A stretch of DNA of 64,000 nucleotides from Exophiala sp. HKRS030 (taxonomy: Eukaryota; Ascomycota; Eurotiomycetes; Chaetothyriales; Herpotrichiellaceae). A model generated the notes under the pieces. That model made no database searches. It was not told where the DNA came from and saw nothing but the letters and a program-made list of their open reading frames with translations. Shown piece by piece: positions 11,549-23,225 of this stretch (its first letter is position 1; each line of letters opens with the position of its first letter). The stretch lies in the NCBI GenBank assembly GCA_023897205.1, contig JAHWDD010000001.1:2976001-3040000 (forward strand). Reading direction: 5' to 3'. Position numbers and translations under genes: made by a program.

Positions 11549-12390
11549 ACTTGTGGATATAGTATAGTTAATACCATACCGTCGTATCAAGGTCTGGATT
11601 AATGACCTCCCTTTCTAGGTCTGATCTCCTCGAAAGGAGAGGTTCTGTACCCGTAGCTAGGTACTAAGTTGCTGTGATCGTAATGATAAGACCTACCCTA
11701 TATGGAACAATTGCTCCAAGATCCATGGCTACAACCACCTCCAGCACCTCCAGCACCTCCACCGCCACAACAACTACTACCACTCTTACTCGTCTTCTTC
11801 CTGCTCCTCCTGCTGCTGCTGCTAGCAACAAGTCCCGTCCCTCGGGTCTCACGACTCAGCACCAGCACCAGCACCAGCACCAGCACCAGCACCAGCACCA
11901 GCACCAGCACCAGCACCAGCACCAGCACCAGCACCAGCACCAGCATCTACATCTACACCTCGCGTCTACTAGTTAGTGCGGTATGATACAGTGTAAACGA
12001 GTAGAAAACGAGTTCCTTCCTACAAATGATTGTAAGAAATGATTTTCAAGAAGAACGGAGAAAAAGAGGAGAAAGTTCAAGAAACCCCAACAAGAAAAAA
12101 ACGTAGAAAACGTAGAAACAGAAACAGAAACAGAATCGTGCAACTAAGAGACCAAGAGACCAAGAGACGTAGGTAGATATAGACCCTAAGGCTTGTGGGG
12201 TATAATATTAGTTAGTATTACGACGTCAATGTCCAGGTTCTGACTGGAATGCCTTGATAATAAATTCTCTTCAACGTAGAGGGTTTGAGTAGAATCGAAT
12301 CTCCCTGTTAAACCGCCAATCAGGTTGCTAAGTTTCTTCGACTTTGTCCTGAATCCTGAATCTATATCCTCCCTCGACTGCTAGACATGA
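11549..12390. other. Intergenic region with low-complexity and tandem repeat DNA
   Basis: This lies between the 3' ends of two convergent genes. It is dominated by Pro/Thr/Leu-type low-complexity sequence and a perfect CAGCAC hexamer array. Open frames through the array exist in every phase on both strands, as expected for a multiple-of-three repeat, so I do not call a gene. Confidence 0.5.
11857..11940. repeat. Hexanucleotide tandem repeat, CAGCAC x14
   Basis: Fourteen perfect head-to-tail copies of CAGCAC are followed by a degenerate CAGCAT. The array would encode Gln-His, Ser-Thr or Ala-Pro dipeptides on the plus strand depending on frame. It lies about 310 bases past the proposed stop of the HAUS6-like gene. 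Confidence 0.95.
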
Positions 12391-13964
12391 TCAAGACCAT
12401 GATTTTAGCCCTCTGTCCCCCTTGTCCCACTCAATCACCCCTTCTTCATATCCCTTGTCTACCTCCTCGTCTTCATCTCCTTCTCCTTCTCCGTCTCCGT
12501 ATTCATCAATTTCAATCTTACTACCTAGTGCTTGCTTCCCCTCCTTGATCATTGCTTTCAGTTGTTCATTCAACCGAGCCATGCTCTCATCCTCGTGGGC
12601 TTCTTTCCGCCGCAGCTTTTGCTGGAATTTTCGAACCTCGGGGATTGAGGGCTTGGATTGTGAGTCATTGCGGATGCGGTGGTGACATTGTGACTTGTAG
12701 GATTGAAGGATGATTGTCGACGTGGAGATGCAAGAGATGCCCGGCTTGTGGGACGTCTTGTCGAAGATGTGTTGTGATCATCATGGGTGGTAGTAAAGTA
12801 TGGCAGTGAGGGCCGTGATTGATGACTCGTTTTCCCAGTGCTGGGGTGTAAGGATCGAGGTGACGCGAATGAGGCTGAGGATCGATGGGTTGATGACCTT
12901 GAGGTCAACCGAGGACGACCATTAACTCCAAGATTGTTATGTGTACCTCGTGTTGATCCTGTACGGGTTGGGTTTGAAGCGATTGAAGCACCAGCCAAAC
13001 TAGCTCTCGACTTCTTACGTACGGGACTAGTTTCTCTGGAGCTTGAATCGAAACCATCAACCATAACCCAATTATTGCGCATATCTGAGAAGCCGGGATG
13101 GACATTCGAGTTTTGCATGGTTGGTGTCTCGCGATTATCTTCCCGCCGTGCTCGTCGAATGGAAGGCTGATGATCCTCTGGAAATCCTCCGGGTACAGGC
13201 GTCGCACCTCGTGCATACCTTGTCCTTGTCTCCTTGTACTCAGCAGCGAACACATCCTGTGTCGGTTCGATATGAGACCAGCCAGAACCAACGATCGATG
13301 GACTCCCAGTGTCTAATGAATAGCCCTTACCACCTCCAGCATAAAAGCCCTTGAATGAGACAGCACTATTCCAACAAAACGACAGTACCTTGCCGGCCAC
13401 TCCACCTGCAAGAGAGAGAACAGTCGTGCTCCACCCAGGTCGAGGCGACGATGAGTATCGTAGTGTATTAGAAGTCATGCCATCAGCCGAAGATGGAGTT
13501 TGCAGATAATTAGATTCTTGACGTGATGACACTTGACGATCGTATCGGTTCGGTCGACAATCGCGCTCATAGTCGTGTTCTCGTTCAAGGTCTTCTCTTT
13601 GAGCATTCAGATCCACACTTGTATCTAACCCATTGGCAAATCGATAATTGGTCTGAATAAATGGAGACGGACTTGGAACATCGAACCCACTCGACAAGGC
13701 ACTGTCATAGAGAGAGCTTTGTCGGCGAGAATCTTCGGTATGTAGGCGGGCTCTTTTCCGAGAATGAGGCGCATGACTAGTGACACCGCCTGTTTTAGAA
13801 GTGGGTAGAAAAGTCGACGAGTTGACTGATCCGTCAGAATTTGGAGGCAGGAAGACGGACGGCTTGAAGGGTGTGCAGTGAAATGTAGACGAAGAGTGAT
13901 CAGCATCAGATCCAGGCAGAAATGAGCCTGGCAGGTGGATAGAGGTTGCCATGGTCATGGTCAT
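12391..13964 (-). CDS. Conserved fungal hypothetical protein with hydrophobic central segment
   Basis: I recognise no named family. From ATG at 13964 the protein starts with a Ser/Thr-rich region containing a basic patch (HSRKRARLH near residue 68). It then has a hydrophobic, Gly-rich stretch around residues 178-210 including LSLAGGVAGKVLSFCWNSAV, which could associate with membrane. A long Arg/Ser-rich disordered part follows, with SP repeats and WVMVDG. The C-terminus, in another frame, reads VRKFQQKLRRKEAHEDESM followed by a predicted helix with LNEQLKAMIKEGKQALG and an acidic tail. The join needs either a 50-nt intron (12686-12637) or one more base in the GGGG run at 12640-12643 (giving SPEVRKF). 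Nuclear location is a guess from the basic patches. Confidence 0.6.
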
Positions 13965-14455
13965 ATTGAGCCGTCTTGTGAGGGTTGGCGCTTGATCGAG
14001 AATGAGTTAGACAGCAGGCGTTTTCGACATGGTGAGATGGCCACGAGTTTTGCAGGGAGAGAGTGTGTGTGATAGTCAACGGTTGCCTTCTGTAGATGAC
14101 TGATTTCAAGATGTGTAGGACAACGGTCTGAGGTGGTCAGGCTCCAGTCGCAGGTGACTTTGACTAGATCCAATGGTGTGAGAGAAAGAAGGCGAAGGCA
14201 ATACGGAGGAGAAGTGCATGCGGGGTACGTCATTTTGCTACTCCAATTGTTGCCGAGCAACCAGAATAACATACGGTGAAGTATAATATCTACCAAGTAT
14301 TTTATAAAGGCATGAAACCTGAGACAAGACACGTGAGAAGAGCGATGGAAGTAAGAGCGAGTCCAAAACACCTAGGTATGATGGACGCATTGCCAAACCC
14401 TTTATACCATTGTGTAATCTACAATAACGCCGTCCTCCCATGCAACTTTCAACAC
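13965..14455. other. Intergenic region upstream of the hypothetical gene
   Basis: This separates the 3' end of the amylosucrase gene from the 5' end of the hypothetical gene; both are on the minus strand. No coding motif or clear regulatory site is visible. Confidence 0.5.
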
Positions 14456-16375
14456 TCAATATTTCAGCCAAAGGAACTGATGAGGTTTCAGCTGTATCCC
14501 CGCATCCCGCAAATTAATCGAATACCCAGACACCAAATCCTTCACATCAGTAGGCATGCCCATGAACCGATCTCTGCCTATCCACTGTCCATTATCCGAG
14601 AAATTACACAGACACAGTACCGTCGAATTAGCACCAGGCCTCTGATAGCCTAGAATCGTTGGATTGCCTGTGTAAAATCCGACAGCTCTTCCACCAGCCA
14701 ACTCTTCCGTCGATTTACGCAGCTTGATCAAGTGTTTGATACCGGCGTAAATTTTACCAGGTATGGTTGAGGGATCATTCCTTTCCGCGTATCTGGACTC
14801 AGGATACCACGGTCGATTGACCCAGCGACTGTCGTCCATCTTGGCTGGGTCGTTTAGGTAACTGTAATCATTGAGTTGTCCCACTTCGTCGCCGAGATAG
14901 ATCAGAGGAATACCTCCAGTACTCATAGCGATAGAGTAGGCCATTAGTATTCGTTCGATGGAATGGTCTTGCATTGATTCCAAGCCTGCCAGCGAAGCCG
15001 TGGTGCCTGATATTCTGCAGTCGCCAGTTCGAGGGTTATCTTGAAATGGAACGCCACGAGCAAAGCTTCCAGGATGTCGATTGACGAAGAAGGCATTGAG
15101 AAATTTGCGATGGCTTACTCCATCCTTACCCAGCTCCAACGCATCTTCGTCGGAGAATGTCCAGCCTATATCGTCATGTGACCGAACATAATTGACCCAT
15201 GCGCAGCCTCTGGGAATATTATGTCTGCGCTCTATGGCCTGAGACAGCATCGATGCATCTCTTGTAGCTAGAGCTTCCCAGGTGAGTGCCATTTGGAGGG
15301 GATTGTAAGACAGTTGACATTCGTATCGGTCGATATATTGGACCACGAAATCGGGATGGACAATGGCTTCAGACTTGAACAGTACTGACGGTGCAGCAAT
15401 TCGACACAAAGCATTGAAGGCGCGGAGAAGCTTGTGAACTTCTGGGAGATTCTCGCAGTCAGTGTTCATTTGTTTCCACATGAAAGCCACAGCGTCCATT
15501 CGGAAAAAGTCGACTCCAATGTTGGCCAAGTATAACATCTCGGCAGCCATGGCTCGAAAAACGGCTGGGTTGGAATAATTCAAATCCCATTGAAAGTGAT
15601 AAAATGTCGACCACACGAATCGTCCATCTGGAAGCTGAATAAAAGAACCTGGATGATCATCAGGGAAGATCTCTCGTGTGGTACGTTCGAAGGCTGAAGG
15701 CACATTCCGATCTGGAAAAATCCAATACATGGCTGAGTGTTCTGGGTCACCTTGAGCAGCCTTTTTGGCCCATCGGTGTTCATTTGAGGTATGGTTGAAG
15801 ACCAGATCTAGCACCAAACTGATGCCGGCCTTTCTCAATTCTGTGGCAAGCTCTTTAAGTTGATGAATATCACCCAACTCTTCCTGCACATCTCGGTAGC
15901 TTGATACTGCATAACCGCCATCATTCAATGGTTGAGGTGCTTTGAACAATGGCATCAAGTGTAAATATGTCAGACCTAGCTCTTTAAAATATGGAATCCG
16001 AGCCCTGATCCCATCTAGATTCTTCGCATATCGGTCGACGTAACAGACACCACCGAGCATTTGATTCGACAGGTACCATTCAGGGTCTTGTTCTCTTTGT
16101 TTGTCCAGGACTTTTAGTTCCGGGTTTCTGGCATTCCAGCTATTTCCGCACATGGTGATGAGGTCAACCATCTGGTCGAGACAATCATGTCGATAACCAT
16201 AGAGTTCGGCGAAGATGGCGAAGATGGTTATGAAGTTCATGTCCAACCTTCCGAAGAAGTCTTTGTCCTTGAGAATTTCCACTCCATCATCGGTCTTTCG
16301 GAGTTCTTGGAGGATGTACGCTTTGGCAGCGCGTGCCTGTTGTTCAATGGAGAGACTGTTCATGAGGGTGGTCAC
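14456..16375 (-). CDS. Amylosucrase-like GH13 glucosyltransferase
   Basis: This intron-free 639-aa protein matches bacterial amylosucrase (EC 2.4.1.4, GH13 subfamily 4) over its full length. Amylosucrase uses sucrose to build alpha-1,4-glucan and release fructose. It has the N-terminal helical domain and a catalytic barrel with DLVFNHTS (His195), FFRMDAVAFMWKQ (Arg292, nucleophile Asp294), LFKSEAIVHP (acid/base Glu336) and VRSHDDIGW (His400, Asp401). These sit exactly eight residues later than the Neisseria polysaccharea enzyme's Asp286, Glu328 and Asp393 as I recall them. Asp152 in NDGGYAVSS and the Arg in ERNDPSTIPG match the Asp144-Arg509 pair that closes the sucrose pocket, so amylosucrase activity is likelier than plain amylase. 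There is no signal peptide, so it is probably cytosolic. A second Met lies at residue 5. Bacterial ancestry is inferred. Confidence 0.9.
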   Translation of the reverse strand: MTTLMNSLSIEQQARAAKAYILQELRKTDDGVEILKDKDFFGRLDMNFITIFAIFAELYGYRHDCLDQMVDLITMCGNSWNARNPELKVLDKQREQDPEWYLSNQMLGGVCYVDRYAKNLDGIRARIPYFKELGLTYLHLMPLFKAPQPLNDGGYAVSSYRDVQEELGDIHQLKELATELRKAGISLVLDLVFNHTSNEHRWAKKAAQGDPEHSAMYWIFPDRNVPSAFERTTREIFPDDHPGSFIQLPDGRFVWSTFYHFQWDLNYSNPAVFRAMAAEMLYLANIGVDFFRMDAVAFMWKQMNTDCENLPEVHKLLRAFNALCRIAAPSVLFKSEAIVHPDFVVQYIDRYECQLSYNPLQMALTWEALATRDASMLSQAIERRHNIPRGCAWVNYVRSHDDIGWTFSDEDALELGKDGVSHRKFLNAFFVNRHPGSFARGVPFQDNPRTGDCRISGTTASLAGLESMQDHSIERILMAYSIAMSTGGIPLIYLGDEVGQLNDYSYLNDPAKMDDSRWVNRPWYPESRYAERNDPSTIPGKIYAGIKHLIKLRKSTEELAGGRAVGFYTGNPTILGYQRPGANSTVLCLCNFSDNGQWIGRDRFMGMPTDVKDLVSGYSINLRDAGIQLKPHQFLWLKY

Positions 16376-17621
16376 GCTTGGGTCAATAGGAAGAAATGGG
16401 GTATCAAAAACAATCGACTTGCTGGCAAAGAATAGATTCGAGGAAAGAATGCTGAAATGAGACAGTATTTCAGAAGAAAAGTTCGAACAATAAACAATGA
16501 CACCCTACCTCGAGCAAGATTTTGTAGCTTTGGCTGGCAGCTGAACAAATAAATGGCCATAACATACCCCACCTTTTCGAATAGCTCCAGTTCTCGATTG
16601 CCAGGGCCAGGAGCAGGAGCATGATTGCTTAGGTTGCGCTATGGCGGGAAAAAAACTCAGTTCTCAAAAAGGGTGGCTGACTTGGTGTTTGGGTCTTTGA
16701 GGCTCTGAGGTGTGAGGTGTGAGGTGTGAGGTCTGAGACGTGAGGAATTACCTTCGGCCAAATTTGCTGGGTGAGGAGGCGAGAGAAAGGCCGAGTAATA
16801 ATAAGCGGGGGTTCTGCTTGGTTGGTCAATTTTCTGCTGGCTTTGAGAATGACATTGAAATTTGAACTCGGTGTGACTGTGTGACGTGGTCTTGCAGGAC
16901 CGACTGTCTTCTAACGGAGTCAGAGTATCCGTTTGAAGAAAGCTCTGGCTCTTGTCTCTGTCTCTGTCGCCTGTCGACCATGACGAGGTGTCCCAAGCTT
17001 CCCAGCTGGGTCCAAAACATAGTTTTGTTCTTCTCCGTTGCCTCGAAGCTTTACGCGGGGTAGGCGGATAACATCGATCATGACACGGTCACAGACATGA
17101 TGGAGTAATAGCTTGTGGACCAGTCAAAAGATACGACGAGACCCGTAGAGACTACAAAGACCAAAAGTGATCCAACGTCCCCAGTTTCGTTCAACTTTAT
17201 CGTGCATGAGGAGGAGGACGAGGAGGAGGAGCCGTGGGCCCTTGAGTCTTGGCAGAGACGCAGGTCACGGGTCACGGGTCACAAGCCACTCACTTGCCTG
17301 CCTCGGTTACGGACATATTGGGATTTCACTCAACTTCTACCGCCATAAACTCCGCTGTCACACCAGACCACACGCTAGGGATTACTTGAATAAGCGATAT
17401 CGATTACTATAAACATGCGAATAAATCTATCTTGTTTTGAGCGAACCAGGCTTAGACCACCATGGCTCAACCAATCCTTGATCTCAACATGAACAGATCC
17501 TCTGTTTCAGTAACGCCGGTAAAACAAAACAAACGAAACGCTTGCCATCAAGCATGTATTGTATTAGTCCATGCCGTATTCTTCCTCAAACTCCCATTTG
17601 TACAAGTGATCGCATAATGAC
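16376..17621. other. Intergenic region between amylosucrase and FAS2 genes
   Basis: This holds the promoter of the amylosucrase gene and the 3' flank of FAS2, both on the minus strand. A short direct repeat of GTGAGGT units is visible at about 16710-16735. Open frames are short and unconvincing. Confidence 0.5.
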
Positions 17622-20600
17622 CTAGAAAGCCGACACGGCCACAGCAATTGCCTGGCTCTCGCTGTGACTGATGCTGACATTGACACTCTTGACACCAGCC
17701 TCCTTGGCCGCCGCAAGGGCAGCACCATTAAGGTTGACCTTGGGTGCACCGTTGTCATCACTGAGAATTTCAATGTCGTACAGAGGCGCTCCAGCTCCCT
17801 TGCCACAAACTCCTAGCGATTTGAAAACAGCCTCTTTGGCGCTCCATCTTCCGGCATACGATGCTTGTGGAGACGGTGCCTTGTCACAGTAAGCTCGTTC
17901 CTTTTCGGTAAAGTTTCTCTGCACAAATGTCTCGTTTTCGATGTTAATGGCTCGAATATCTTCGACGTCGACACCAACTTTAGATCCTTCCGCAGCTGTT
18001 GCTTTGGTCAATGACTCAAGCATGGCCTTGGTTTCCAACACAGCCGGGCTGTCAATCTTCTTGGGCGGAGCTGGTGTGTACACCAGCTCGCCAGATTTCT
18101 TATCCGCCACAACACGTTGATCAGGGTTGAGGAACACCTTTTGCATGATCTCATCTGGGTATGGTGCCTTGGACTTGGCAACGAAGAGCGTGTTGTTAAT
18201 CATGCCGTTGTGGAAGAATCTGTAAGCCTTCTTTTGTCGGGTCTCAACCTTGGCCTTGTATCGCTGGAAGTCGGCTTCGTCCAAAGTGGCGAACAAGTAT
18301 TTGGGATGGATACCAATCGCTTGAGCACCCTTCTGACCGAAACCGAACGATGTCACCGAGAAGGCTTTAATACCATCCGTCTGAAGGGATCGGCTTGGAT
18401 AGACAATGTAGTCAAACTTCTCCATGACTTGGTCAACGTTATCCGCATTTCGATTGCCTGGGACCAAACCGCTGTTGAGCACTTGCAAACAGCCGTTGAA
18501 CATCCAAGCACCGGCAGCACCCTTCGGATGACCAGTCAAGTACTTCTGGAAAATACCAAGCAAGGCATTGCCTTTCTTGCGGCCGAGGTGAGCCATCTGC
18601 TTGCAAATGACTTCGGATTCGTTCTTGTCGTTGGCCACCGTCGATGTGCCGTGGAAGGATGCAACATCGAGATCGTCCACCGTAAGACCCCAAGTAGCAA
18701 GAGCACCACGCAGAGGAGCAATAGTCGAATCTTGCTTCCAGAAATTGTTGCCGAGGCTGAATTGCGCTTCCTTCTCCTGTCGTATGGCCTCACGCTCAAT
18801 ATGAGCAGCACGTTCCTGGAGATACTCGGTCTCGTTGAAGCCGAATCCAGCCTGTGATTTCATGGCTGCAACCTCTTCATGAAGATACAAATACTCGGAT
18901 TCTTGCCAATTCTTGATAGCCTTTCTGCGAAGGTCGAGCTGCCTCTTGCGATACTTGATGTCCAGTAGTGGCGATGGGTACTTGCCAGGGTTTTCGCGAG
19001 CCGTGGTCAACACACCCTGACCAGGAGCTGGGACAGATCGGCCAATCTTATCAGTGGCAGTCGTGGTGAGACCAAGGATACCGTAAATGGGCGTTCCCAT
19101 GTCCAAAGCCAAACGGGCTGACATGATGACTTGCATACCACAACCTTGGGACTCCATGAAACCATTTCTTGTCGTGGTTGTTGGTCGAGACATCTCTTTG
19201 GGCGTGCGACCGTGGGCGAATTCATCCTCAGCATTGCTAGTCGCCTTCATGTTGGCGAATTCATAAGAACCTTCTTCTTGGAAGTCATCGAAACCGCCGA
19301 CGAAGCAAACACGTGCCTTGCCTTCGACGATAGTCTCATAACCGATGTCGATGGACTCAACAGCAGTTGCACAGGCACCGACTGGGGTCTTGATGGGACC
19401 AGTAGATGACAGGAGCAACATGTTGACCCACGCGGACATGGTGTTGATGAAAGATTCTTGGAGAATATCCTTCTGAACAGGTTTGTCCATGAATCGATCC
19501 TTGTACATACCGCGAAGCGCTGTTGTGCCACCAATACCCGAACCAACACAGTTGCCGACTTCCGAGAGATGAACATACTTGTAGAATTCATATGGATCAG
19601 TGATGCCAGATGTCAGAAGAGCCTCAACGGTACAAACGAGAACGAAGAGTGTGACTTGATCAACTTGAGAAATGATATCATCTGGAATACCGTATTGCTT
19701 CGCGTTCCATCCAGTTGGGATCTGACCTGCAACAAGGCGATCGAATCGAAGGGCCTTGGGAATGAGCAAGGTAGCGCCCTTCTTCAGTCGAACACTGTAT
19801 TCGCCAGATTCGAGCTCAAAGATTTCAGCCTTTTCGCCGTGTTGTCTCTTGAATTCTTCAGCAGTCTCCTTGGAGGCTTCGAATTGGTCGAGATCCTCTT
19901 CGATTTGAATTTCTTGAAGAAGCTGCTTCTTATTCGGGTCGTATCCATTGAACAACTCAGGCTCAATTAGACGGATTCCAGAGTGATCAAGGATAGTTTT
20001 CTCGTATTTGGCCTTGACATCCTTGTCATCGACAGGCTCACTGGTCTTTGCATCAACCCAGCCAGAGTAGGATTTGCCCTTCAGAGGTCCATTGTGATTC
20101 TTGATCAGGCCCATCAACCAGGCCATCTCAATACAACCTTCAAGAGAAAATTCACCGTAGGCTTCCATCTCCCAACGAGTACGCGAATTACCCCAGGGGC
20201 CAACTTCAGCAAAGCCAGTGACGACAACAACTTTGTCGAGGTCGACCATGCCTTTGAGAGAAGCGTTGAGAGGAGCGATGTCCTCTTTCCATTTTGGAAG
20301 CTCTGGGAAATCAAACTTGATGTTTGCGCGGGGGTCGATGGTAACCTTCTTGTAAAGAGCCTCGCTGTCCTCTCCGTTGACAATCTTGTTCTCAAGAGCA
20401 GTCTCTCTGGTCACAGCTTGACGGATGGCACTGGTCTCCATAATCTCGGCACGAAGCCTGCTCATGAGTCCCTTCATGTCTGGTAGGAATTGCAAGCCAC
20501 CATTGAGATCAGCAAAGACTGGCTCGTTCTGGCAGAGGTCGACAATGGCAGGTGACATCAAACCGAGCAAGTTGAATGCCATTTCTTGCTGAGAGAATGT

Positions 20601-23225
20601 GCGAACTCCGTATTTCTCGACGCCGTCGGCAACAATATTGTTGCCACTCATGAGGCCTGTGCCACGAGTCCAGCCAATGACTGCACCACAGATGGTCAGA
20701 TAATCGCCCCAGCTTTCCGAGTACCAACGGTTGAACAAAGTCTCCAAGGCTAGCTTCGACTCAGAGTAAAGACCATCGTTACCGAAGGTTCCATGGTTGG
20801 GGGAGAGTGGAAGCATGACTTGCGCAGGGCGAGTGTTAAAGCCTTGCTCAAACTTCTTGCTCTTGACGTAACCAAGGAGTCGGATCAAGTTGGTGAGCAT
20901 GATACGATGAGCGAGCTCAGATTTGGAATCGATGCTGTCAATTTCACGGCCGTTTTCGGGAATGGCGGCGAATGGCACGATAAAGTCGAGATCCCAGCCC
21001 AAGCCTTTCTTTGTATCGTAGATATAGTCAACGAGGGCTTCAACGTCTTGCTTGCTGCCTTGGTTGAAAGGAACAACGACTAATTGCGCACCTCGTGCTC
21101 CGAAACGAGCGTACATGGATTGGTAGTACTCAGTGACCTCGCGTGAGTATCTGCTGGTGGTGACAATGACCTTGGCGCCACCACTGATCAAACCTTGCAA
21201 GACATCTGCACCGATGGATCCAGCTCCAGCACCAGTCATGAGAGCCATCTTGCCTTGGAAAGTCAGACCTGACTTGGCAGCGTTCTCAAGACCTTCTAGA
21301 TAGACACCAGTGAGCTTTTTGCTGTACTCCCAGCCGTGCTCTTCCTTTTTCTTGAGATGCAGGAACGGAATGGTCTCAGTCTTGCCCTGCTTGACGGTTC
21401 CATTCATGGTAGCACGGGTGAGTGAGCCATTTCTACCCGGTTTCTTCACGTCACCGTTTTCTTGGGGAATGATTTGTGATTCATTCATACCCAAGGCACG
21501 GATGACATCCTTGTATAGGCTGTTGAATTGTAGTTGAGACGCCTTGGACAGCTTGTGTTGCTTGCGGATCAACTTGTACACATTTCGCAAATCGTTCTGG
21601 ACCTTGGTACGGTTGCTGTACTCGGAGATCTTGCCTCCATCAGCCATCTCACGAACATAGTGCTCCAATTTTCTGGCACTTTGTCTGGGTACTTCTTGGT
21701 AATCAAGGTTGCCCCGTGCATCGACAGTGGTCTGAGGTCCTGTAGGGACAGCAACGTCCTTGTATACTGGTGCTTCATTAAGGACGTCCTGGCAGTTTTC
21801 GATGAGCTGCTGGCCCAACTCCTTGGCCAGCTTGTAGGTCTCACCACGTTCGGTGGGACAATTGTCAATATGATATTGCATGTATTCGATCAGGGTTGGG
21901 TTTGATCGATTCATGATACGAATGCATTGACTGACGATTTCTCGGTCAACGGCCTTCAGGCGGCCGAAGATGATATCAAAATACATGCTAAGGGCATCTT
22001 GACGGGCCCAATTCCATGACGAATCGTACACGCGAGCTTTGAGGGTGCTGAAGGAGGGCTCAATGCCGGCTGCATAGAATTCACCATGCTCAGTGTTCCA
22101 CAGATCCAGTTGAGCCTGGAGAGCCTTGTTGTTCTCTTGGGAGCCGAGGAAAGCTTTGTCACCTGATCGAAGGTCCATTTTGAGGTATCGAGCAAACAGC
22201 TCAAGTTGTTGCTTGAAGAGAGCTCGCTGGTCCTTGGTCAAGGCGTCAATTGCAGCAGGATCCATCATCATACCAGCACCGGCGCCGGCGGCAGGGCCGC
22301 CACCAGCGGAAGCAGATGACAGACTAATTCCGGCATTGGAGGCATACTTCTGGGCAACGTCACCGAGATATGACTTGGCGTCGTTTTCAGAGCCGAGACG
22401 AGCAGGTGGTTCCATAGTCAGGGCCAGCAGGAGAACACCGTCCTGTCTGCCGGATCCAAGACCAAAAGCCGTTTCAAGATGTTTTCTGACGGCTGTAATA
22501 TTGAAACCACCGGGCATTTTGGACGAGACCAAGCGAGCAATTAGGGATTGTGATTGTTTTCCCAATTGTCCATTGAAGGTGGATTGCATGGCAGCACCCA
22601 GTTCGTCGAGAGGGGTATCTTCTGGTTTTTCTGGCGTGGAGCCAAATTCTTTTCCAAGATCTCCCAGGATTTCATTCTGTAGTGTCGATTTTCCACCCAC
22701 AAGATCTTTGATGGCCTTGCTCAAAGGAATGTCTGTGAGAGGTTTCTTGAGCTTTTGAGCAACCAAGGCTCGTAGAATGTCAACAGCTCCTACAGGAGCA
22801 TCAGCCACAGCTGCAGCTGGACCAGCGCTCGCAGCCGCCGGAGCAGGAGCCGCAGCCGCAGCGGGAGCAGGAGCAGCAGAGGAGGACGGTGCTGAAGCCT
22901 GGGCTGGGGTTGGGGCTGCAGCTGGTGCGGGCTCGTCTTCAACAGGATCAACGTCATAATAGATTTCTTTCAGATCTTTGTTGTATGCCAAAACCTGGCG
23001 CTGTACTGATGTAGCTGCATCGTATGCTTCATATTTTGAGGCCAATGTTCGTTTAGCCATTCCACCGAGTGTGTCTGCTGGACCGATCTCAACGATCCTC
23101 TCGGTTCTGTTGGTCTCGAGGATAACATCTTGAGTTTCAATCCACCTCACGGGCGAGGCGAATTGGTATGCCAACAGCTCAACGAGGAGAGTATGTGCGA
23201 GCTCTTGCTCGACTTCGGGACGCAT
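17622..23225 (-). CDS. FAS2: Fatty acid synthase subunit alpha
   Basis: This intron-free 1867-aa protein is the alpha chain of fungal cytosolic fatty acid synthase, which forms the alpha6-beta6 complex with the beta chain encoded next door. It begins [14 protein letters not shown], the usual alpha start. In order it has: part of the malonyl/palmitoyl transferase (about 1-100); an Ala/Pro-rich linker; the acyl carrier domain with GGKSTLQNE (pantetheine Ser180); the ketoreductase with [12 protein letters not shown] (663-674) and a YSESK Tyr/Lys pair near 817; the ketosynthase with [10 protein letters not shown] (Cys1285), HGTST near 1524 and [11 protein letters not shown] near 1566; and a C-terminal phosphopantetheine transferase with VGVDVEDI (Asp1753) and [12 protein letters not shown]. 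Length is close to other ascomycete alpha chains. With no polyketide synthase nearby, this is the housekeeping copy rather than a toxin-cluster FAS. Confidence 0.97.
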   Translation of the reverse strand: MRPEVEQELAHTLLVELLAYQFASPVRWIETQDVILETNRTERIVEIGPADTLGGMAKRTLASKYEAYDAATSVQRQVLAYNKDLKEIYYDVDPVEDEPAPAAAPTPAQASAPSSSAAPAPAAAAAPAPAAASAGPAAAVADAPVGAVDILRALVAQKLKKPLTDIPLSKAIKDLVGGKSTLQNEILGDLGKEFGSTPEKPEDTPLDELGAAMQSTFNGQLGKQSQSLIARLVSSKMPGGFNITAVRKHLETAFGLGSGRQDGVLLLALTMEPPARLGSENDAKSYLGDVAQKYASNAGISLSSASAGGGPAAGAGAGMMMDPAAIDALTKDQRALFKQQLELFARYLKMDLRSGDKAFLGSQENNKALQAQLDLWNTEHGEFYAAGIEPSFSTLKARVYDSSWNWARQDALSMYFDIIFGRLKAVDREIVSQCIRIMNRSNPTLIEYMQYHIDNCPTERGETYKLAKELGQQLIENCQDVLNEAPVYKDVAVPTGPQTTVDARGNLDYQEVPRQSARKLEHYVREMADGGKISEYSNRTKVQNDLRNVYKLIRKQHKLSKASQLQFNSLYKDVIRALGMNESQIIPQENGDVKKPGRNGSLTRATMNGTVKQGKTETIPFLHLKKKEEHGWEYSKKLTGVYLEGLENAAKSGLTFQGKMALMTGAGAGSIGADVLQGLISGGAKVIVTTSRYSREVTEYYQSMYARFGARGAQLVVVPFNQGSKQDVEALVDYIYDTKKGLGWDLDFIVPFAAIPENGREIDSIDSKSELAHRIMLTNLIRLLGYVKSKKFEQGFNTRPAQVMLPLSPNHGTFGNDGLYSESKLALETLFNRWYSESWGDYLTICGAVIGWTRGTGLMSGNNIVADGVEKYGVRTFSQQEMAFNLLGLMSPAIVDLCQNEPVFADLNGGLQFLPDMKGLMSRLRAEIMETSAIRQAVTRETALENKIVNGEDSEALYKKVTIDPRANIKFDFPELPKWKEDIAPLNASLKGMVDLDKVVVVTGFAEVGPWGNSRTRWEMEAYGEFSLEGCIEMAWLMGLIKNHNGPLKGKSYSGWVDAKTSEPVDDKDVKAKYEKTILDHSGIRLIEPELFNGYDPNKKQLLQEIQIEEDLDQFEASKETAEEFKRQHGEKAEIFELESGEYSVRLKKGATLLIPKALRFDRLVAGQIPTGWNAKQYGIPDDIISQVDQVTLFVLVCTVEALLTSGITDPYEFYKYVHLSEVGNCVGSGIGGTTALRGMYKDRFMDKPVQKDILQESFINTMSAWVNMLLLSSTGPIKTPVGACATAVESIDIGYETIVEGKARVCFVGGFDDFQEEGSYEFANMKATSNAEDEFAHGRTPKEMSRPTTTTRNGFMESQGCGMQVIMSARLALDMGTPIYGILGLTTTATDKIGRSVPAPGQGVLTTARENPGKYPSPLLDIKYRKRQLDLRRKAIKNWQESEYLYLHEEVAAMKSQAGFGFNETEYLQERAAHIEREAIRQEKEAQFSLGNNFWKQDSTIAPLRGALATWGLTVDDLDVASFHGTSTVANDKNESEVICKQMAHLGRKKGNALLGIFQKYLTGHPKGAAGAWMFNGCLQVLNSGLVPGNRNADNVDQVMEKFDYIVYPSRSLQTDGIKAFSVTSFGFGQKGAQAIGIHPKYLFATLDEADFQRYKAKVETRQKKAYRFFHNGMINNTLFVAKSKAPYPDEIMQKVFLNPDQRVVADKKSGELVYTPAPPKKIDSPAVLETKAMLESLTKATAAEGSKVGVDVEDIRAINIENETFVQRNFTEKERAYCDKAPSPQASYAGRWSAKEAVFKSLGVCGKGAGAPLYDIEILSDDNGAPKVNLNGAALAAAKEAGVKSVNVSISHSESQAIAVAVSAF

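Noticed and set aside
11857..11940. Array-like repeats as a possible CRISPR locus
   Set aside because: Units are 6 to 8 bases, contiguous and without spacers, in a fungal genome; these are micro- or minisatellites.
11674..11986. Open frames in several phases across the CAGCAC array, with Leu-, His- or Thr-rich products
   Set aside because: A repeat whose length is a multiple of three keeps all frames open; the products are pure repeat and low complexity, with no start context or conserved motif.
18117..18857. 246-aa plus-strand frame antisense to FAS2
   Set aside because: It is a shadow of the strongly conserved ketosynthase coding strand.
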